NCBI RefSeq assembly: GCF_900188385.1 | Contig: NZ_FZOI01000004.1 | Span: 124,001-188,000, forward strand | Length of the DNA stretch: 64,000 nucleotides | Source: Azospirillum sp. RU38E | Lineage (GTDB): Bacteria > Pseudomonadota > Alphaproteobacteria > Azospirillales > Azospirillaceae | Reading direction: 5' to 3' | The notes under the pieces: generated by a model | What the model was told of the DNA's origin: nothing | Database searches by the model: none | What the model saw: only the letters and a program-made list of their open reading frames with translations | Translations under genes and position numbers: made by a program | Shown here: positions 62,380 through 64,000 of the stretch, in pieces | Position numbering within the stretch: position 1 is the first letter of the stretch | Layout: each line of letters begins with the position of its first letter

Positions 62380-64000
62380 ATGCGTGGCACTTTGGCCAAA
62401 TCACTGGCAGCACGGCAGGCGGCACGGGCCGTGCTGGCCGCCTGCCTGATCGGCCTGTCGCTGTCAATATTGGAAGTAGCCTGGGCCACCTGGCGCGAAC
62501 GCGGTAAAGCAGCAGAACTGTCCAGCCAGATGCTGGATCTGCTGGAAGGCGGGGCCGCCACCGCCGCCTGGAATGTCGATGAAGGGTTGGCCGAACAGAT
62601 CGGCCTTTCTGCCCTGTCCATTGGTGCCATTGACGGGTTGGAAATCCTGCTGACACCACAACAGCCGCTGTGGCAGCGCTTCCGCAATGGCGGAGCGGAA
62701 GAGGCCGCCATGAACCCGATGGGTCGGCTGGTGTTCGACGATCTGCGGGTCAGCGACCGCCTGCTGTACCGCCCGCAAGCTGATGGCCATAGCCGTCCGC
62801 CCATTGGCGTGCTGCGTATCCATTTCGATATGAGCCGGCTCTCGGCCGATTATATCGCCTTCGTAACGTCCACCCTGCTTAGTGGCCTGTTGCGCAATCT
62901 GTTGCTGGGGCTGGCCCTGACCCTGGTGTTTCACCGTTTCCTGACCCGCCCCCTGCTGGCGCTGGAACAGCATATTGCCACGTTGGACAGCGGCGGCCGT
63001 GGCTATAATCGCCTGCCGCTGCCCGAAGGGCATGAGCAGGACGAGCTGGGGCGGCTGACCCAGCGGATCAATGAGACCTTGGAAAGACTGGACAATTCCC
63101 AAGATCAGTTGCGCCAGCTGGCGACACGCGACCCGCTGACCGGCCTGCCCAACCGCGCCCTGCTGCAGGAGCGGCTGGACCATGCCCTGTCCCGCGCCCG
63201 GCGGGGTGCAGGTGGTATTGCTGTGCTTTTCCTGGATCTGGACCGGTTCAAGACCATCAATGACAGCCTGGGCCACGAGGCTGGTGATAAATTGTTGCGG
63301 GCCGCCGCCCAACGGCTGTCCCAAATGTTGCGGGGGTCCGATACGGTGGGCCGCCTGGGCGGGGATGAGTTTCTGGTGATCGTGGAAGAGGTGCGGGAAC
63401 CGAAGGAGGCCATCCAGGTGGCCGACCGCATCCTGATGGCCATTGCCAAGCCGCTGGAAATTGATGGACAGCAACTCCAGGTCAGTGCCTCGATCGGTAT
63501 TGGCATCTGGCCGGGCGATGGGGAGGACGGGGCCAGCCTCCTGCGCTCCGCCGACATTGCCATGTATGCCGCCAAGGCCGCCGGCGGCGCCGGCTGGCGC
63601 ATGTTCTCCGCCGAAATGTCGGAGAAGGCGGTCAACCGGCTGCAGACCGAAGCCCGTTTGCGGGCTGCCGAGCTGCGGGAAGAATTCGTGCTGTTCTATC
63701 AGCCGAAGGTCAGCCCGCATGATCTGTCGCTGCTGGGGGCGGAGGCTTTGTTACGCTGGCGTACTGATAAAGGTTTCATCTCACCGGCCGAATTCATTCC
63801 GGTGGCGGAAGAAACTGGCCTGATCATTCCGATTGGGGAATGGGTGCTGCGGGAGGCCTGCCGCCAAGCCGCGCAATGGTGCCAGCACCATGGTGATCTG
63901 AATATGGCGGTGAATGTCAGCCCGCGCCAGCTGGCCGACAGCGGTTTTGCCGACAAAGTGCGCACCGCCCTTGCCCTCAGTGGCCTGCCCCCTGCCCTGC
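62380..64000 (+). CDS. Membrane GGDEF-EAL protein, cut by window end
   Basis: At least 540 residues from ATG 62380, the first start after an in-frame stop at 62362-62364; the gene continues past the window. One membrane helix (about 17-38), a periplasmic region (about 40-160) and a second helix (about 163-187) are followed by a linker. The GGDEF domain (about 247-410) starts ATRDPLTGLPNR and has GRLGGDEF near residue 327. The RGSD five residues earlier is an intact inhibitory I-site. The EAL domain starts near 425 (FVLFYQPKVS...GAEALLRW). It can make and possibly degrade c-di-GMP. With the PilZ chemoreceptor it suggests c-di-GMP control of motility. Confidence 0.93.
   Translation, partial: MRGTLAKSLAARQAARAVLAACLIGLSLSILEVAWATWRERGKAAELSSQMLDLLEGGAATAAWNVDEGLAEQIGLSALSIGAIDGLEILLTPQQPLWQRFRNGGAEEAAMNPMGRLVFDDLRVSDRLLYRPQADGHSRPPIGVLRIHFDMSRLSADYIAFVTSTLLSGLLRNLLLGLALTLVFHRFLTRPLLALEQHIATLDSGGRGYNRLPLPEGHEQDELGRLTQRINETLERLDNSQDQLRQLATRDPLTGLPNRALLQERLDHALSRARRGAGGIAVLFLDLDRFKTINDSLGHEAGDKLLRAAAQRLSQMLRGSDTVGRLGGDEFLVIVEEVREPKEAIQVADRILMAIAKPLEIDGQQLQVSASIGIGIWPGDGEDGASLLRSADIAMYAAKAAGGAGWRMFSAEMSEKAVNRLQTEARLRAAELREEFVLFYQPKVSPHDLSLLGAEALLRWRTDKGFISPAEFIPVAEETGLIIPIGEWVLREACRQAAQWCQHHGDLNMAVNVSPRQLADSGFADKVRTALALSGLPPAL

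Overview
The window is GC-rich DNA (clearly above 60% G+C) packed with genes on both strands. Gene content and order point to an alphaproteobacterium of the Rhodospirillales/Azospirillaceae type (Azospirillum, Nitrospirillum or Niveispirillum relatives). The signs are HemA of the Shemin (ALAS) pathway, a metal-type HemB without zinc cysteines, comEC next to gltX and gltA, yqeY with dnaG and rpoD, a Tlp1-like chemoreceptor ending in a PilZ domain, and a prkA-yeaH-spoVR operon. The genus is an inference; no rRNA is present.

Layout. 1-5.7 kb: end of hemA, an Hpt/pseudoreceiver protein, an ExoD-like membrane protein, a lipid kinase, hemB, a nitronate monooxygenase and a ParDE-type toxin-antitoxin pair. 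5.8-16.9 kb: malic enzyme, then phosphate control. phoR is on the plus strand; pstS-pstC-pstA-pstB-phoU-phoB are on the minus strand, with a DUF2177 membrane protein between the two kinase-regulator halves. The pstS side carries two Pho-box-like sites and an intrinsic terminator that together could define a small RNA. 16.9-29 kb: CbpA-like co-chaperone, glycine-zipper lipoprotein, pdxH, a cation efflux protein, a soluble hybrid kinase, a secreted alpha/beta hydrolase, OsmC, and a PepSY-regulator-kinase operon divergent from a second PepSY gene. A PilZ chemoreceptor follows behind an FNR-like box, then a TorF-like porin. 29.4-33 kb: an exonuclease-ligase DNA-repair pair followed by three overlapping small membrane-protein genes, two of them paralogues, ending in a strong terminator.

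33-49 kb is mostly core metabolism and replication: AbgT-type transporter, psuG, comEC, gltX, gltA, rpoD, dnaG (DnaA-box-like sequences upstream), a GNAT protein, yqeY, carA and an unrecognised gene. 49-62 kb: secreted glycerophosphodiester phosphodiesterase, TPR protein, second chemoreceptor, small exported protein, a structured intergenic element, a beta-lactamase-fold protein that has lost its catalytic motifs, a lipoprotein, and spoVR-yeaH-prkA. A gene-poor stretch of about 1 kb follows, then a small hypothetical gene and a membrane GGDEF-EAL protein cut by the window end.

Themes: phosphate starvation (Pho regulon, possibly the phosphodiesterase), taxis and c-di-GMP signalling (PilZ receptor, second receptor, GGDEF-EAL), and envelope or metal sensing (PepSY system). 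The best candidates for something undescribed are the Pho-box/terminator unit beside pstS, the small membrane-protein cassette behind the repair ligase, the phased operator of the PepSY divergon, and the catalytically degenerate beta-lactamase-fold protein. All functions are read from sequence motifs alone; no database search was possible.
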